Part shown: piece after piece, positions 17,997 to 26,702 of the stretch
Position numbering within the stretch: position 1 is the first letter of the stretch
How the letters are laid out: each line of letters starts with the position of its first letter
Source: JANNSO01 sp964485395
Lineage (GTDB): Bacteria; Spirochaetota; Spirochaetia; Treponematales; UBA12059
DNA length: 64,000 nucleotides
Assembly (NCBI GenBank): GCA_964485395.1
Contig: CAZAJF010000017.1
Coordinates: 1 to 64,000, forward strand
Reading direction: 5' to 3'
Made by a program: the position numbers and the translations under genes
Notes under the pieces: model-generated
Databases searched by the model: none
What the model saw: only the letters and a program-made list of their open reading frames with translations
What the model was told of the DNA's origin: nothing

Positions 17997-18479
17997 GTGG
18001 ATCAAATATTCGACCGTCTGGGAAATCTGCTTAAATCATGGCTTTCGGACGAAGAGTCCACCGACAGGCAAAATCCTTCATCAAGCCGAAAAACCGGGGA
18101 TCAGGACCTGGACGAGTCCATGGCCGAGCTGGATGCTTTCCTGAATGACGACCGCGAAACGCAGGAAAAACTACGCCGCGAAAAAGAAGCCCGCATGCGC
18201 GCGGAGGAAGAATCCCGAGTCCGAAGCGGCGGCTCCCGCAACCAGTCCGGCCCTCCGCAGAAACTGCTGGATGCGTACAAGGCTTTGGGGCTGAGTTACG
18301 GTTGCGACTTTGCGACGGTAAAAAGCACCTACAAGCGCCTGCTCAAGGAACACCATCCGGACAAGCACGGCAACTCGCCCGAAGCGCAGAAGAAAGCCAC
18401 CACCACGAGCGCGCGGATCAATGACGCCTATCGGGTACTGGAAGCCTGGAACGAAAACGGCTCGCTGGGCGACGAATAA
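17997..18479 (+). CDS. J-domain protein
   Basis: Probably recruits DnaK to an unknown client. The 160-residue protein starts at GTG 17997, with GAGGGGA four nt upstream. The N-terminal half is charged and probably disordered (residues 20-85). The C-terminal half is a J domain: DAYKALGLSYG, then KRLLKEHHPDKHGN with the intact HPD triad near residue 120, then ARINDAYRVLEAW. No glycine-rich linker or zinc-finger domain, so it is not DnaJ itself. It stands alone, upstream of the flagellar pair but separated from it by a promoter. Confidence 0.85.
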   Translation: MDQIFDRLGNLLKSWLSDEESTDRQNPSSSRKTGDQDLDESMAELDAFLNDDRETQEKLRREKEARMRAEEESRVRSGGSRNQSGPPQKLLDAYKALGLSYGCDFATVKSTYKRLLKEHHPDKHGNSPEAQKKATTTSARINDAYRVLEAWNENGSLGDE

Positions 18480-18512
18480 ACCGAAAAAGCCGTCTGCTTT
18501 TCCAAAGCAGGC

Positions 18513-18540
18513 TAAAGTCCGGTTTTAACCCGGCCGACAA
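18513..18540 (+). promoter_or_regulatory. sigma28-like flagellar promoter
   Basis: TAAA (18513-18516), 16-bp spacer, GCCGACAA (18533-18540). The known FliA consensus is TAAA-N15-GCCGATAA, so one mismatch in the -10 box and one extra spacer base. It lies about 30 nt before the fliS start and reads toward it. Confidence 0.5.
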
Positions 18541-18571
18541 TGATAACAGAACTATAGGGGGGATACCCAAG

Positions 18572-19006
18572 ATGATACAGAGTCCACTATCGGCGTATAA
18601 AGAAACTAGGGTTCGGACGGCAAGCCCGGGGCAGATGATCGTCATGCTGTACAACGAAGCGGTTAAGCAGTGCGACACGGCCACGGACCTGATCGGCAAG
18701 GATCTCAAGAAGAATCCGCAGTTTATAGAAAAAGTAAACGCGAGCATAAGCAAGGTGCAGGATATCGTTACCGAGCTCATGGCCAGCCTCGACTTCGAGG
18801 CGGGCGGAGACATAGCCCGGGACTTGTTCTCGCTGTATGTCTTCTTCAACAGGGAATTGATGGACGCCAATATACAGAAAGATTCCAAGAGGATCGGCGG
18901 TATCCGGACCATGCTCGACGAACTCAGGCAGGCATGGGTGCATGCCGCGTCCCAGACACAAGGTTCCGGGGGAGAGGCACGCACCGGCGTGAACATCGCG
19001 GGCTAA
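18572..19006 (+). CDS. fliS: Flagellar chaperone FliS
   Basis: Binds the flagellin C-terminus in the cytoplasm before export. The 144-residue helical protein has the family start SPLSAYKETRVRTASPGQMIVMLYNEAVKQC, recognisable from the A-Y-x3-x-V-x-T-A-S-P pattern (residues 7-30), and later ARDLFSLYVFFNRELMDAN, another FliS hallmark. GGGGGGAT stands upstream of ATG 18572. Followed after 6 nt by a FlgN-like gene, so both probably form one late flagellar operon read from the sigma28-like promoter. The filament gene itself is not in the window. Confidence 0.88.
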   Translation: MIQSPLSAYKETRVRTASPGQMIVMLYNEAVKQCDTATDLIGKDLKKNPQFIEKVNASISKVQDIVTELMASLDFEAGGDIARDLFSLYVFFNRELMDANIQKDSKRIGGIRTMLDELRQAWVHAASQTQGSGGEARTGVNIAG

Positions 19007-19012
19007 AGAATC

Positions 19013-19489
19013 ATGCAGAACAAAAGTCGGCTGACGCAAAAGGAACTGGATGAACGGGTTTCGGTATTGAAACGCTTCCGGGAGCTTCTGGTGCGCCAGC
19101 GCGACAAGTTCAAGGATTACATGACCGTCCTTGACCACCAACGCGCCGACATAGAAAAAGGCGACGTCGATGCCCTGGTAGCCCACGTAGAGCTGGAACA
19201 GGGCATGGTGGCCGAGATTTTCGCGGTGCAAAAGGTAATCGACCCGCTCGAGGACATGTACCGCGCCGCCTACAAGGGCATGGAACCCGAAGGCCTCCCC
19301 GAACTCAAGGATACCCTCACGGCGCTCAAGAACGAGGTTGTCGTACGTAATTCGGAAAATCGCGCATTGCTCAAGCAACGCATGGAAATGCTCCGCCACG
19401 AGATGATGACCATAAATAATCCCTACTCCAAAAGAAAAAGCGTCTATTCAGGAACTCCCGAGCCGAAAGCTCTGGATATCAGCGGCTAA
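19013..19489 (+). CDS. FlgN-like flagellar chaperone
   Basis: Helical protein of 158 residues with long amphipathic heptads (residues 8-60 and 100-130). The tail NPYSKRKSVYSG resembles the conserved NPY region by which FlgN family proteins end. FlgN holds the hook-filament junction proteins FlgK and FlgL before export. Position directly after fliS supports the call; sequence identity in this family is low, so the assignment rests on length, helix pattern, tail motif and neighbour. Confidence 0.65.
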   Translation: MQNKSRLTQKELDERVSVLKRFRELLVRQRDKFKDYMTVLDHQRADIEKGDVDALVAHVELEQGMVAEIFAVQKVIDPLEDMYRAAYKGMEPEGLPELKDTLTALKNEVVVRNSENRALLKQRMEMLRHEMMTINNPYSKRKSVYSGTPEPKALDISG

Positions 19490-19509
19490 AAGACGCTACA
19501 CTCTATGCC

Positions 19510-22257
19510 ATGGAACCATTATTCCTCATCGATGCCTACGGCATAATCTACCGTTCATATTTCGCGTTCATCTCCAAACCGCTGCGCAACCCGCGCGGGC
19601 AGAACATATCGGCCGCCTTCGGCTTCTTCCGCAGCATTTTTCAGCTGTGGGACAGCTACAAGCCAACGGCCATGGCCGCAGTCTTCGACTCGCGCACGCC
19701 CACCTTCAGGCATGTCATGTACGAACCCTACAAGGCCACCCGCCAGAAGACCCCCGAGGATCTGTATACGCAGATTCCGCTGGTGGAGGAAATACTCGCC
19801 GAGCTGGGTATTCCCATGCTCCGAACCGACGGCTACGAGGCCGACGACCTCATTGCCACCCTCGCCAGGCAATGCCGCGAGGAAGGTCGCCCCTGCTATG
19901 TGGTTTCCGGCGACAAGGACCTGCTTCAGCTGGTGGGCGGCTCGGTACGCGCCTTGAGGCCGGACCGCGACCAAGGCTTCATGCTGATAGGCCCGGCCGA
20001 GGTTGCCCAGGAATGGGGAGTTTCGCCGGAAGGCATCCTGGACTACCTGTCGCTCACCGGTGACGCGTCGGACAACATTCCCGGCGTTCCGGGCGTAGGC
20101 GACAAAACGGCGCTTAAGCTGTTGAACGAGTGGGGCAGCTTCGACGCAATCTGGGAGAACCTGCCTCAGGTAAAGCCCGATTCGCTCCGGGGCAAGCTTG
20201 AAAAAGGTCGCGAAAGCGCCATGCTCTCCCGAACCCTCGTAACCCTTGCGTACGACGTACCGCTTACCATAAAGAGCCTGGACGAACTCCAAGTACCCGC
20301 GTTGAAGCGCGACGAAGCCAGCGCGGTCTTTATGCGCGAGGGCATGCGGAGCCTCGCCACGCGAAAGGCGGCAGACGGCTTGGACAAGCTCGAGACGAAG
20401 GAAAAACCGCGGGCGGGCGAATTATTCAGCGACAGCGACATCAAGCAGGACAAGTTGCCCGACGGCTTTTCCAAGCCCGGAAAATACGAGACGGTCCTGA
20501 CCGAGGAATCGCTGGACCGCTGGATTGGCGCGGCGATGAAAGCCGACTGCTTCTCGTTCGACTGCGAAACGGATTCGCTGGACGAAATGCGCACCATGCC
20601 CGTGGGCTGCTCCATCGCGCTGCAGCCGGGTACCGCCTGTTATATTCCAATTACGGCCGACGGCGGAACCCCGCTGCCCGCGGAAACGATACGTTCGGCG
20701 GTAAAGAAACTGCTGGCCCGGCCGGACGCGCTGGTTGTGGGGCAAAACCTCAAGTTCGACATGCACGTGATGGAAAATTGGGGATGCCCCATCCAAGGCC
20801 GAACCTGGGACACCATGATAGCCGCCTGGCTACTGGACCCCGAGCGGGATTCCTTGAAGCTCGAGAACCTGGGCGACTCGTTCCTCGGTTTCGGCGGTAC
20901 GCCCTACGCGGACGTGGCGCCCAAAGGCACTCTGTTCTCTCAGGTATCGCTGGACAAGGCAGGCGACTACGCGGCAGAGGACGCGGACCTGGCGCTCCGC
21001 CTCAAGATTACGCTCGAGCCCCTTTTAAAACAGAAAAAGCTATTGAATCTTTTTGAGACCGTGGAGATGCCGGTACTGAAGCTGCTCGCGCGCATGGAGC
21101 GGAACGGCATTCTCGTAGATCCCGCGGCGCTGGCTTCCTTCGGCGCGGAACTTGAGGCGAAACTGGCTGAAACGCAGAAGGAAACCTATGCGCTGGCCGG
21201 GCGCGAGTTTAACATGAACTCACCGAAGCAGCTTCAGGAAATATTGTTCGTGGAGCGCAAGCTTACGACGGGCAAGAAAACCAAGACCGGTTTCAGTACC
21301 GACGTCTCGGTGCTCGAGGAGCTTGCGCGCGAGGATCCCCTGCCCGCCTTGATCCTGAAGCACCGCGGCATGCAGAAGCTCAAGAGCACGTACGTGGACT
21401 CGCTCCTCGAGCTGTGCAAGACCGAGAGCCGCATACACACGCATTACGTCCAGACCGGCACCGCCACAGGCCGCCTTTCCAGCCGCGACCCGAACCTACA
21501 GAACATTCCGGTGCGCGACGAGGACGGCAGGCGAATCCGCCAGGCTTTCGTCGCCGACGAGGACATGGTGTTCATCTCGGCCGACTATGCGCAGATAGAG
21601 CTGGTGGTGTTCGCGCACCTGGCCGGCGACGAGGAACTGTGCAAGGCTTTCGTCAGCGGCGACGACGTGCACAAGCATACGGCGGCGCTCATATTCGGGA
21701 AAGACGAGGCCGAGGTGACCCCTTCGGAACGGCGCGCGGCAAAAACAATCAACTTCGGCGTCATCTACGGCATGGGCGCGTTCCGGCTCGCGCAAGAACT
21801 GGGCATTCCGCGCGGCGAGGCACAGCGCTTCATCGACGCGTATTTCGCGCGCTACAACGGCGTGGCGAGGTTTATCCAGAAAACGGTCGAAGGCGCCCAG
21901 AAGGATGGATTCGTCACGACGATACTGGGCAGGCAGCGGCCCATCGGAGCCATACTCAGCCGCAACGCCAACGAGCGCCAAGGCGCGGAGCGCATAGCCG
22001 TGAACACGCCTATACAGGGCTCAGCTGCCGATATCATGAAACTGGCGATGCTCAAGGTCGACGCCATGCTGTCAGAGCGATTTCCCCGCGCCCGGCTGCT
22101 ACTCCAGGTGCACGACGAACTTATAATCGAGGTGCCCCAAAGCGAGGCGGAAACCATAGCGGCCGCTGTGAAGGAAACCATGGCGTCGGCGTATCGGCTA
22201 TCCATTCCGTTGCGGGCCAGCGTCGAGACGGCTAAAAGCTGGGGCGGCGTGCATTGA
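19510..22257 (+). CDS. polA: DNA polymerase I
   Basis: Repair and lagging-strand gap-filling polymerase, 915 residues, full length. The 5'-3' exonuclease domain spans residues 1-300 (YEADDLIATLA, VSGDKDLLQLV, SDNIPGVPGVGDKTA). The 3'-5' exonuclease domain (about 330-510) keeps its acidic residues: FDCETDSL, VVGQNLKFD and YAAEDADLA, so proofreading should be active, unlike in several PolA lineages. The polymerase domain has SADYAQIEL (motif A), RRAAKTINFGVIYG (motif B) and LQVHDELIIEV (motif C). Overlaps coaE by 4 nt. Confidence 0.96.
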   Translation: MEPLFLIDAYGIIYRSYFAFISKPLRNPRGQNISAAFGFFRSIFQLWDSYKPTAMAAVFDSRTPTFRHVMYEPYKATRQKTPEDLYTQIPLVEEILAELGIPMLRTDGYEADDLIATLARQCREEGRPCYVVSGDKDLLQLVGGSVRALRPDRDQGFMLIGPAEVAQEWGVSPEGILDYLSLTGDASDNIPGVPGVGDKTALKLLNEWGSFDAIWENLPQVKPDSLRGKLEKGRESAMLSRTLVTLAYDVPLTIKSLDELQVPALKRDEASAVFMREGMRSLATRKAADGLDKLETKEKPRAGELFSDSDIKQDKLPDGFSKPGKYETVLTEESLDRWIGAAMKADCFSFDCETDSLDEMRTMPVGCSIALQPGTACYIPITADGGTPLPAETIRSAVKKLLARPDALVVGQNLKFDMHVMENWGCPIQGRTWDTMIAAWLLDPERDSLKLENLGDSFLGFGGTPYADVAPKGTLFSQVSLDKAGDYAAEDADLALRLKITLEPLLKQKKLLNLFETVEMPVLKLLARMERNGILVDPAALASFGAELEAKLAETQKETYALAGREFNMNSPKQLQEILFVERKLTTGKKTKTGFSTDVSVLEELAREDPLPALILKHRGMQKLKSTYVDSLLELCKTESRIHTHYVQTGTATGRLSSRDPNLQNIPVRDEDGRRIRQAFVADEDMVFISADYAQIELVVFAHLAGDEELCKAFVSGDDVHKHTAALIFGKDEAEVTPSERRAAKTINFGVIYGMGAFRLAQELGIPRGEAQRFIDAYFARYNGVARFIQKTVEGAQKDGFVTTILGRQRPIGAILSRNANERQGAERIAVNTPIQGSAADIMKLAMLKVDAMLSERFPRARLLLQVHDELIIEVPQSEAETIAAAVKETMASAYRLSIPLRASVETAKSWGGVH

Positions 22258-22868
22258 TACTGGGACTTACAGGCAGCTATTGCGCCGGCAAAAACATGGT
22301 AGCCCGGATTCTCGAGGAACAGGGCTGGCATTGCATCGATGTGGACACGCTGGGGCACGAAGCCCTCGCTGCCTGCATCGATGAAGTGTCGGGCCTACTG
22401 GGCCCGGCTGTCGTCAACCCTGACGGCACCCCGAACCGTAAAGCGATCGGCGCGGCTGTCTTCGCCGACCCCGCCCTTCTCGCTCGCTACGAAGCCATCG
22501 TCCATCCCGCCATGTTCCGCCTCTGCGAGGAAAAAATAAATCACGCCGCGTCACGCGGAAATAAAATCTGCATCAACGCCATGATCCTGTATAAAATGCC
22601 GCAGGCTGTGCTCTGCGACGCCATCCTGGAGCTTAAGGCGCCGCTGTGCCGGAGAATCGCCAGGGGAATGAAACGTGACGGGCTATCCATGCGGAGAATA
22701 ATGGACAGGATAAACAGGCAGAAGCCTCTATTAAAAAAAGGCGGATTGTTCGCAGCCAAGAGAATACGCCTTTCGAACGACGGAAGCGCTTCCGCCCTGC
22801 GGAAAAAAGTGCTGGCGCTCCTCGAGTCCCTCTCGCCCGCTTCCGGCCGCAACCCTCAAAATCCATAG
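22254..22868 (+). CDS. coaE: Dephospho-CoA kinase
   Basis: Last step of coenzyme A synthesis, ATP-dependent phosphorylation of dephospho-CoA. The 204-residue P-loop kinase has GLTGSYCAGKNMVA near residue 4, CIDVDTLGHEAL near residue 29, and a lid region with RIARGMKRDG. The P-loop reads GSYCAGKN, with Asn where Ser/Thr is usual after GK; this is odd but the rest fits. Start is TTG 22254, overlapping the polA stop as TTGA. polA-coaE neighbourhood is common in bacteria. Confidence 0.82.
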   Translation: MILGLTGSYCAGKNMVARILEEQGWHCIDVDTLGHEALAACIDEVSGLLGPAVVNPDGTPNRKAIGAAVFADPALLARYEAIVHPAMFRLCEEKINHAASRGNKICINAMILYKMPQAVLCDAILELKAPLCRRIARGMKRDGLSMRRIMDRINRQKPLLKKGGLFAAKRIRLSNDGSASALRKKVLALLESLSPASGRNPQNP

Positions 22869-22969
22869 CTATCGCGCTAAACTCCTGCGCGGAAAAACCG
22901 ATAGTAATAGAGAGCATATGTCCAAAGACCGCAACGAGTATCGACGTATGCCCGAATGAGGGGGTTTCA

Positions 22970-23713
22970 ATGATGGTGGAAACAAGAAAAGTATTCGTGG
23001 TGCTGTTCAGTCTGGCCGTAGCCGTTTTAATCGTCTTCGGTTTCGCGTTTCTCGCGCGCATGCAGGGAAAGAACAACGCCAAGGCGCCCGTATCGATCGC
23101 GGGCAACCTGCCATCACGGACTACGGCTCCCGATGCATACGCGAATACGATTACGCCGGCGCCCATTCCGGAAGCATCGCAGCCGGAAGCTCCCGTCGGC
23201 GATAACATTATTATCTATTATGGTGATAAACCCGATCCGGCGACATTGCAAGGCGCCTCATTGAACGCAAGCGGCACAGGCTCGGACATACCCCCGGGAA
23301 CCGACGGAACCGCGCAATCCCCACAAGGCGTTCCGGTACCCGCCAAAGATTATTCCCCCGCGACCGCTACGCCGAGCGCCGTTACCAAACCAGCGGTAAA
23401 ACCCGCAAGCACCGCCAAAGTAACCCCCAAGGTTGCAGCCAAACCGGCCGCCAAGCCCACGTCCGTTACGGAATATTGGATTCAGGCGGCGAGCCTGGCC
23501 AGCCGCTCCCGGGCGGAAGACATGCAGCGGGATATCGCTTCCAAGGGACTTTCTTCCGTGATCACCGTCAAGGACATCGACGGAAAAACCTGGTACCGCA
23601 TTCGAATCGGCCCATATCGGGCAAAGAATGAAGCCCAGGGCTGGCTGGAAAAAATTAAAAAACTCGCCGGCTGCACTGAAGCGTATATGGCGATGCAGAC
23701 GGTTCAAAAATAA
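22970..23713 (+). CDS. SPOR-domain membrane protein
   Basis: A peptidoglycan-binding protein of 247 residues. One N-terminal membrane helix (residues 7-29), then a long Pro/Ala/Thr/Lys-rich linker (about 35-165), then a SPOR domain (about 168-245; YWIQAASLASRSRAEDMQRD, then WYRIRIGPYRAKNEAQGWL). SPOR domains bind denuded glycan at division sites, so the protein probably spans the periplasm. GAGGGGG stands 8 nt before ATG 22970. Confidence 0.85.
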   Translation: MMVETRKVFVVLFSLAVAVLIVFGFAFLARMQGKNNAKAPVSIAGNLPSRTTAPDAYANTITPAPIPEASQPEAPVGDNIIIYYGDKPDPATLQGASLNASGTGSDIPPGTDGTAQSPQGVPVPAKDYSPATATPSAVTKPAVKPASTAKVTPKVAAKPAAKPTSVTEYWIQAASLASRSRAEDMQRDIASKGLSSVITVKDIDGKTWYRIRIGPYRAKNEAQGWLEKIKKLAGCTEAYMAMQTVQK

Positions 23714-23769
23714 GCCTCAGATAAAAAAAGCCCTCGACTACTTAACATCTGGGTAGTATACTGGATGTC

Positions 23770-25194
23770 ATGAATGATGTTCAGTCGAAAATAGCCATAC
23801 TGAGCGGCGCTGCAAAGTTCGACGCGTCCTGTTCCAGTTCGGGCAGTGCGCGTCCCAACTCCGGCGGCCTTGGAAACGGAGCCGTTGCGGGCATCTGCCA
23901 TGCATGGTCCGCGGACGGCCGCTGCGTGTCGCTTCTCAAAGTGTTGCTTAGCAACGCCTGCGCCTGGAACTGCGCCTATTGCGTCAACCGGAGCAGCAAC
24001 GACACCCCGCGCGCGAGTCTCGAGCCTGAAGAACTCATCCGAACCATCGTGGATTTTTATCGAAGGAATTATATAGAAGGCGCATTTTTGTCTTCGGGAG
24101 TCATCGGCTGCCCCGATGCCACGATGGAACGCCTCATCGATGTCGCAAGAACCCTTCGTACCCGCGAAAAATTCTTCGGCTACCTGCACATGAAAATAAT
24201 TCCCGGTACCAGCGAAAACTTGGTCCTTGAAGCTGCCCGCTGGGCGGATCGCGTTTCCGTGAATATCGAGATGCCCAGCGCTCGCAGTCTGTCGCTCCTC
24301 GCGCCCGATAAAACCCCTGCTTCCATCTTCCAACCCATGAAAAGTCTCGCGCGCGCCAGCGGATTCGTTCCCAAGCAACTGCCGTCCCCTGTAAAAAGCA
24401 TCGATGCAGCATCAAAACCGCAGGCATCTTTTCAGGAAAACCTACCCGAGCTCCGCGAAACGGTCGTGGCTGAACCGAGGCCCCTGTACGATACAAACAC
24501 TCCGTCCGTGCTGGATGCCCGTAAAACCAGAAGCCGAAATCCGGATGCTCCATCCATCCCCGCGGGGCAAACCACCCAGATGGTCATCGGCGCATCGCCC
24601 GATACCGACGCCGCGATTCTTCACCTTGCGGAGAATCTCTATCTTGCCTACGATGTTCGCCGAGTTTATTACTCCGCTTATATACCCGTAAGTACCGATC
24701 CCCGGCTGCCCATGGCCGGAAGGCCTCCCCTGCTTCGGGAGCACCGCCTGTACCAAGCTGATTGGCTGTTCCGGTTTTACGGCTTCACCGCCTCGGAAAT
24801 ACTCGATCCCGCGCAGCCGTTCCTGGCGGAGGACATCGATCCCAAATGCGCCTGGGCCTTGCGCAACATGGATGCGTTCCCCGTGGAAATAAACAAGGCC
24901 GATTACCGCACGCTTCTTAAAGTGCCGGGAATCGGTCCGGTTTCCGCCAGCAGGATCGTGAAAGCGCGCCGCCTCGCCTGCCTCGGCTTCGGACACCTCA
25001 AAAAACTCGGCGTCGTCCTCAAGCGGGCGCAAGGTTTCATAACATGCGGAGGCTTGTTGGCCACCGGCGGCCCCTGGAGGATGGGCAAGGGGGACTCGCC
25101 CGAGACGATACGGCGATACCTCAAGGACAAGGCTCCCGCCTGGTGCGCTCCGCTGCAGTTCACGCTCGATTTTGACGGCGCCGCAGATGCGTGA
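23770..25194 (+). CDS. Radical SAM protein of the DNA-repair-linked family
   Basis: Belongs to the radical SAM family annotated as putative DNA modification/repair protein (TIGR03916 type). The 474-residue protein has the cluster motif CAWNCAYC near residue 57 (C-x3-C-x2-C) within LLSNACAWNCAYCVNRSS. The middle part (SVNIEMPSARSLSLLAP) fits the radical SAM barrel. The C-terminal region has a helix-hairpin-helix motif, LLKVPGIGPVSASRIVKARR near residue 380, for DNA binding. The substrate is unknown; enzymes of this family are named for genomic linkage, not for a tested reaction. The downstream partner overlaps it by 8 nt. Starts at ATG 23770 after a short intergenic gap. Confidence 0.82.
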   Translation: MNDVQSKIAILSGAAKFDASCSSSGSARPNSGGLGNGAVAGICHAWSADGRCVSLLKVLLSNACAWNCAYCVNRSSNDTPRASLEPEELIRTIVDFYRRNYIEGAFLSSGVIGCPDATMERLIDVARTLRTREKFFGYLHMKIIPGTSENLVLEAARWADRVSVNIEMPSARSLSLLAPDKTPASIFQPMKSLARASGFVPKQLPSPVKSIDAASKPQASFQENLPELRETVVAEPRPLYDTNTPSVLDARKTRSRNPDAPSIPAGQTTQMVIGASPDTDAAILHLAENLYLAYDVRRVYYSAYIPVSTDPRLPMAGRPPLLREHRLYQADWLFRFYGFTASEILDPAQPFLAEDIDPKCAWALRNMDAFPVEINKADYRTLLKVPGIGPVSASRIVKARRLACLGFGHLKKLGVVLKRAQGFITCGGLLATGGPWRMGKGDSPETIRRYLKDKAPAWCAPLQFTLDFDGAADA

Positions 25195-25981
25195 GCATTC
25201 CGATAAAACCGCTTTCCTCCATGACGGCAGCTTTTGCGGTTTCCTGTGCGCTGCGGCCGAGGCTCTGAACATCTTCAGGACTACCGGACGCATCCACGAA
25301 GTATGCGCGCCCGGCGACGTAGGTCTGTTCGACGACACCGTTACGGTCGCAAGCGATTCCGGCCGCGCCGAAACGGTTTATAGAAGACTCAAGGCCAAGG
25401 CGGGAGAAGAAGCCCTGCAGCGCCTGCTGGAGGCTTTCTGCTCGGGCTTCGAAAACATCAGCAGGAGCCTGGCCATCATGGCCGTGCGCCTCTGGAGCGA
25501 AGGGCCCGCGGTCTTGTGCGACCTTGCCGACTCAGACGTCCTGGCAGTTGAAAAAGCCGCGCACCGGACGCGCGCGGAGGTGAATCTTTTTTACGGCCTG
25601 ACGCGTTTCAGCGAGCTGTCGGACGGCACATGGTACGCGCCAATAAATCCGCAGGCCAACATCCTTCCCTTGATAGCCGATCATTTCGCCGCCCGGTATC
25701 CGGACATGAAATTCGTGATACACGATACGGAACGCGCCACCGCCCTGCTGCACCCAAAAAACGGATCCTGGCACATCGTACCCGATTTCGAGTTTCTGCC
25801 CGCTGCGGATTCCCTTGTTTCCGGTGAAGCCGTTTCCCCCGGGGAGCTGCGGGTCCGTGAAGCCTGGAAACGGTATTTCAACGCGGTAGCCATCGAAGAA
25901 CGGAAAAACCCCTCGCTGCAGAGAGGTCACATGCCAAAAAAATACTGGCGCTTTCTTCCAGAAATGGATTTTGGCAAATAG
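25187..25981 (+). CDS. DNA-metabolism partner of the radical SAM protein
   Basis: Resembles the TIGR03915/DUF4130 family, which is found next to the radical SAM protein above. The 264-residue protein starts with FLHDGSFCGFLCAAAEA and ends with PSLQRGHMPKKYWRFLPEMDF, the characteristic end of the family. ATG 25187 overlaps the upstream stop; an in-frame TTG lies at 25172. In some bacteria this protein carries a uracil-DNA glycosylase domain at its end. Here the protein stops before it and no glycosylase gene is close by. Biochemical role unknown. Confidence 0.78.
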   Translation: MREHSDKTAFLHDGSFCGFLCAAAEALNIFRTTGRIHEVCAPGDVGLFDDTVTVASDSGRAETVYRRLKAKAGEEALQRLLEAFCSGFENISRSLAIMAVRLWSEGPAVLCDLADSDVLAVEKAAHRTRAEVNLFYGLTRFSELSDGTWYAPINPQANILPLIADHFAARYPDMKFVIHDTERATALLHPKNGSWHIVPDFEFLPAADSLVSGEAVSPGELRVREAWKRYFNAVAIEERKNPSLQRGHMPKKYWRFLPEMDFGK

Positions 25982-26137
25982 GAAAACTCCGCTTTATATA
26001 TTCTTCAGACTTTCATTTTTATAGGAATTGTTGTATTGTCAAATCCATAGGTTTTGGTTTAAACGACACTGAAGGCCAATATCGCCGAAACTTTGATAAT
26101 TCCTTCAAATTCAATATACTTGATACGGGAGCTACTC

Positions 26138-26701
26138 GTGGCTATGCAACTTGCCGACCTTGAGCGGTACATGAACGAAGAAAACCTCAAATATTCCGTG
26201 CACGACGGCTACATGCGTACGAGTTTCGCCACCGATATTTATAGAGACCAGGACGGCGACGCAAGTCTTTTCATGATCGCGAGGCTCGATGAAGACGGTG
26301 AATACTTTAAGTTGATAGCGCCGAATCTCTACAATTATGCCGAAACGGGAGAAAATCGCGCCGGGGTCTTTCGCGTCCTGCTCGGAGTCTGCTGGCGCTC
26401 CAAGCTCATTAAATTCGAATATGACGAACGCGACGGCGAAATCCGGGGCATCATCGAATTCCCCCTTGAGGATGCGATACTTACAAAAAAACAATTCCTC
26501 CGCTGCCTGAACGGGCTCGTGCAGATAGTCGACGAGTATCACGTGGCCATTGCCTCCGCCATGGCAGGCGGCTCCGGGTCGCTTGACGAAGCGGAAAAAG
26601 TTTCTGAAAATATCCGCCGCGCGGAAAGCCTGTACAAAATGGCGGGCATCGACCGTACGCGAACCTCTGCCGCGCGGGCAGAACTGAAACTGGAGGAATG
26701 A
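26138..26701 (+). CDS. YbjN-domain protein, possible chaperone partner
   Basis: The 187-residue cytoplasmic protein resembles the YbjN family, whose fold is like that of type III secretion chaperones (DLERYMNEENLKYSVHDG, then FRVLLGVCWRSKLIKFEYD, DGEIRGIIEFPLEDA). GTG 26138 is chosen since GGGAG lies 6 nt upstream; ATG 26144 is also possible. It lies 1 nt before a ClpA-like gene, in the position where many proteobacteria have the adaptor clpS. That it feeds substrates to the ClpA-like unfoldase is my inference. Confidence 0.72.
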   Translation: MAMQLADLERYMNEENLKYSVHDGYMRTSFATDIYRDQDGDASLFMIARLDEDGEYFKLIAPNLYNYAETGENRAGVFRVLLGVCWRSKLIKFEYDERDGEIRGIIEFPLEDAILTKKQFLRCLNGLVQIVDEYHVAIASAMAGGSGSLDEAEKVSENIRRAESLYKMAGIDRTRTSAARAELKLEE

Positions 26702-26702
26702 C

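Noticed and set aside
22918..22959. 13-codon frame upstream of the SPOR gene
   Set aside because: Possible upstream reading frame (ATG with GAGAG before it), but too short and without regulatory structure to call.
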